A stretch of 64,000 nucleotides of DNA, from the NCBI RefSeq assembly GCF_014874095.1, contig NZ_JADBEB010000001.1:3968001-4032000 (forward strand). Direction: 5' to 3'. This stretch comes from Plantactinospora soyae. GTDB lineage: Bacteria > Actinomycetota > Actinomycetes > Mycobacteriales > Micromonosporaceae. Below the pieces are notes generated by a model. It made no database searches and had not been told where the DNA came from. It was given only the letters and a program-made list of their open reading frames with translations. Every line of letters starts with the position of its first letter. The first letter of the stretch is position 1. The position numbers and the translations under genes were made by a program. Positions 61,886-64,000 of this stretch are shown here, piece by piece.

Positions 61886-63115
61886 TCAATGGATCGATTT
61901 TCTCAGCCGCACCCGGGGTAGGGTCACCGCCCAGAGCAGGAACGCGAGTGCGCTGATCCCCGCCCCCAGCACGCACACGCCACCCCAGCCGGCCCGCGCG
62001 TACACGGCGGTCGAAGCGATCCCCCCGGCGCCGCTGCCGATCGAGTAGAAGACCATATAGCCGCCAATCAGCCGGCTGCCGGCGTCCGGCCGCAACTCGT
62101 AGATGACGGACTGGTTGGTGACATGGACCGCCTGCACGGCGAGGTCGAGCAGGACCGCGCCGATCGCCAGCGCCCACAGCGACTGTCGGGTGAGCCCGAT
62201 CGGCAACCAGGACAGGACGAGCAGGACGAGAGCGACGCCGGTGGTCCACCCGGCCAGGCCCCGATCGTTCAGCCGACCCGCGGGAGCCGCCGCCAACGCA
62301 CCCGCCACCCCGGCAAGCCCGAAGGCGCCGATCGCGCTGTGCGACAGCGACAGGGGCGGTGCGCTGAGCGGCAGCGCGACCCCGCTCCACAGGACGCTGA
62401 ACGCGGCGAAGATGAGCAGGGCGAGCAGGGCACGGACGCGGAACAGGGGTTCCTCGGTGGACAGTGACACGGTCGAGCGGAGCAGCCTGCCGTACCGGAG
62501 GCGGTTGCGGGCCGGCGGGTGGTACGGCAGTACCCGGTACAGGAGCCCCGCGAGCGTCACGGTCAACGCGGCGGAGACGAGGTAGACCGACCGCCAGCCG
62601 GCGAAGTCCGCCAGGATGCCGGACACCGTCCGGGCGAACAGGATGCCGATCACCACCCCGCTGGTCACCAGGCCGACGATCCGACCGCGGTTGGCCGGTC
62701 CCGCCAGCGCAGCGGCGTACGCCACCATCGACTGGGTCACCACCGCGAGCAGTCCCACTGCGGCGATGCCGGCGAGCAGAACCAGCGCCGTGCCGGCGGT
62801 ACCGACCACGGCCAGCGCGCCGGCCAATAGCAGCAACTGCGTCACGACCAGCCGCCGCCGGTCCAACAGGTCACCGAGCGGGACGACGAGGAACAGGCCG
62901 AGCCCGTAGCCGAGTTGGGTGATGGCCACCACGATGCCCACGGTCGCCGGGCTGAGCGCGAACTCCCGGCCGATGGTCACCAGCAGCGGTTGCGCGAAGT
63001 AGACGTTTGCCACCGTCGCCCCGGCGGCGACGGCGAAGAGCAGGGTGAGCCACCCGGACAGCCCAGGGGGCGACGCCGCTCGGCTTCTCGTCCGGTCGGC
63101 GCCGGCTAGGTCCAT
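61886..63115 (-). CDS. MFS transporter (sugar/drug efflux type)
   Basis: 409 residues with twelve hydrophobic helices. The loop GDLLDRRRLVV between helices 2 and 3 is the MFS motif A, and GRIVGLVTSGVVIGIL fits helix 4-5. It is divergent from an HxlR regulator, the usual layout for an inducible efflux pump. The start is taken as ATG 63115, which leaves both operator sites outside the gene; ATG 63145 and 63178 in frame would place an operator within the coding region. Substrate unknown. Confidence 0.88.
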   Translation of the reverse strand: MDLAGADRTRSRAASPPGLSGWLTLLFAVAAGATVANVYFAQPLLVTIGREFALSPATVGIVVAITQLGYGLGLFLVVPLGDLLDRRRLVVTQLLLLAGALAVVGTAGTALVLLAGIAAVGLLAVVTQSMVAYAAALAGPANRGRIVGLVTSGVVIGILFARTVSGILADFAGWRSVYLVSAALTVTLAGLLYRVLPYHPPARNRLRYGRLLRSTVSLSTEEPLFRVRALLALLIFAAFSVLWSGVALPLSAPPLSLSHSAIGAFGLAGVAGALAAAPAGRLNDRGLAGWTTGVALVLLVLSWLPIGLTRQSLWALAIGAVLLDLAVQAVHVTNQSVIYELRPDAGSRLIGGYMVFYSIGSGAGGIASTAVYARAGWGGVCVLGAGISALAFLLWAVTLPRVRLRKSIH

Positions 63116-63126
63116 CCCTGGGTCAT

Positions 63127-63143
63127 GGTTGCATGTTGCCACC
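63127..63143. promoter_or_regulatory. HxlR-type operator, site 1
   Basis: GGTTGCATGTTGCCACC is a dyad of the form GGTnGCA-TGT-TGCnACC. The partner site lies 37 bp away. It is next to the MFS start. Confidence 0.7.
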
Positions 63144-63163
63144 ATGGCACGGTACGGGATTCT

Positions 63164-63180
63164 GGTAGCATGTTGCAACC
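63164..63180. promoter_or_regulatory. HxlR-type operator, site 2
   Basis: GGTAGCATGTTGCAACC, same form as site 1 with two mismatches, 23 nt before the HxlR start. Both sites together would repress both genes. Confidence 0.7.
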
Positions 63181-63202
63181 AGCATGTGACGAGGAGAGCA
63201 CG

Positions 63203-63685
63203 ATGGTGAAACGGACCCGCTTCGACGACGCCGAGTGCCCGGTGGCCCGGTCAGTCGACGCGATCGGGGACTGGTGGTCGCTGCTCATCGTGCGCGACGC
63301 GTTCGACGGCAGCCGCCGCTTCGGCGAGTTCCAGCGCAGCCTCGGGGTGGCGAAGAACATCCTCGCCGCCCGCCTGCGGACCCTGGTCGCCAGCGGCGTG
63401 ATCGAGATCGTCGAGGCCACGGACGGTGGCAGCTACCACGAGTACGCGCTGACCGAGAAGGGCAAGGGCCTCTTTCCGGTCATCGTGGCACTACGGCAGT
63501 GGGGCGAGACCCACTGCTTCGAGCCGGGCGAACCGCACTCGGAAATGATCGACCGCCGGCACGGGCACCCGCTGCGCGCCCTGGAGGTCCGATCCGACGA
63601 CGGGCGACAACTCGGTCCGGACGACACCATCATCAACAAGGTCGCCAGTCCGGGCCGAGACGCGACAGCAGCTGTTTCCACCTGA
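63203..63685 (+). CDS. HxlR-family winged-helix regulator
   Basis: 160 residues. FDDAECPVARSVDAIGDWWSLLIVRDAFDGSRRFGEFQRSLGVAKNILAARLRTLVASGVIEI is the HxlR winged helix, with the conserved Cys in ECPV that may sense thiol stress. GAGGAGAG precedes ATG 63203. It probably represses the MFS gene and itself, released by a toxic compound or reactive electrophile. The C-terminal 35 residues after PLRALEVRSDDG are less conserved. Confidence 0.92.
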   Translation: MVKRTRFDDAECPVARSVDAIGDWWSLLIVRDAFDGSRRFGEFQRSLGVAKNILAARLRTLVASGVIEIVEATDGGSYHEYALTEKGKGLFPVIVALRQWGETHCFEPGEPHSEMIDRRHGHPLRALEVRSDDGRQLGPDDTIINKVASPGRDATAAVST

Positions 63686-63686
63686 A

Positions 63687-64000
63687 ATGGACGAAGACCC
63701 GGCCGAAGTCGTTCGGGTCCTTCTTCGCCGGTACCCGTTCCTGGGCCTCGAACAGGACATGAACGGCACCGGCGAGTGGACCGTCGAACTGCTTGACTGC
63801 CGCTGCGATAGCGGCGCTGGATCCAGCACACCGATCGTAACAGGCAGGATGTGCAGCGTGATGCGCTACATCTATTCGGTGGGCCCGCCACCTCGGTTTG
63901 CTAAAACGATGGCTTCAGAGGAAAGGTCCACGAAGTCCGTTGGGAGGTCCGTCCTTACGACCTGCCGCGGGTGTCGTGCCGATGAGAGTGCGTGCTTCCT
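63687..64000 (+). CDS. Possible partial hypothetical CDS running off the window
   Basis: An ATG frame starts 1 nt after the HxlR stop and stays open to the end (104 codons). The first ~45 codons (MDEDPAEVVRVLLRRYPFLGL, GTGEWTVELLDCRCD) look like a real protein; the rest is less convincing and lower in GC. It may be frameshifted. No family recognised. Confidence 0.35.
   Translation, partial: MDEDPAEVVRVLLRRYPFLGLEQDMNGTGEWTVELLDCRCDSGAGSSTPIVTGRMCSVMRYIYSVGPPPRFAKTMASEERSTKSVGRSVLTTCRGCRADESACF

Overview
The window is very GC-rich (roughly 70-73% by eye), with dense short-spaced genes, many GTG starts and many leaderless promoters. Protein sequences and gene order (MATE-truB-ribF-rpsO-pnp-M16 peptidase-dapB; thyX-dapA-rnj; ftsK-rimO-pgsA-cinA-clgR-pspA-pspM; F420-type oxidoreductase; mycobacterial-type Psp module) point to an actinomycete of the Micromonosporaceae (Micromonospora-like). 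This is chromosomal core sequence with accessory patches. I see no rRNA, tRNA, CRISPR array or intact insertion sequence.

Layout. 1-8.96 kb: translation and RNA-decay block (end of a MATE transporter, truB, ribF, rpsO, pnp, M16 peptidase) and dapB. 9-15.9 kb: a carbohydrate module, with a glycogen-debranching-type hydrolase divergent from a LacI regulator across a perfect 14-bp inverted repeat, then an ABC binding protein and two permeases (no ATPase). 15.9-24.8 kb: two GNATs, a GT87-type membrane protein, an AlkX/YcaQ-like glycosylase, a DUF2752 protein, a secreted subtilase and a LysR regulator. 24.9-33.2 kb: SDR, DUF4097 plus a ribbon-helix-helix protein with a three-site operator, thyX, dapA, rnj, a secreted chymotrypsin-fold protease and a DUF2784 protein. 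33.1-35.3 kb: two YbjN-domain proteins. 35.4-46.2 kb: ftsK with a 496-residue intein inside its Walker A motif, an ornithine-cyclodeaminase-like gene, rimO, pgsA, cinA, then clgR-pspA-pspM. 46.3-54.7 kb: a large multicopper oxidase with fibronectin-III tail and two substituted type-3 copper ligands, an unknown membrane protein, nei, a CPCC protein, an AbiEi/DUF559 protein and a SAM hydrolase. 54.9-58.7 kb: LLM oxidoreductase, Tat-exported serine hydrolase, siderophore-interacting protein under an iron box, chorismate mutase. 58.7-64 kb: an accessory patch with twin small proteins, an XRE/NUDIX pair, a gene-poor stretch, and an MFS/HxlR pair with twin operators.

The most notable object is the FtsK intein. 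It starts with Ala instead of Cys/Ser and carries the Trp-Cys-Thr residues of a class 3 intein, followed by Ser+1, with a LAGLIDADG endonuclease whose two catalytic motifs look intact. It splits the P-loop, so the DNA translocase should be inactive until splicing. Other structure worth attention: three copies of a 52-nt double-palindrome element at gene ends; TGACGTCA repeated three times at exactly 22-bp spacing; the His-to-Gln changes in the oxidase; and at least ten genes whose start codon lies 6-8 nt after a TANNNT-like -10 box.
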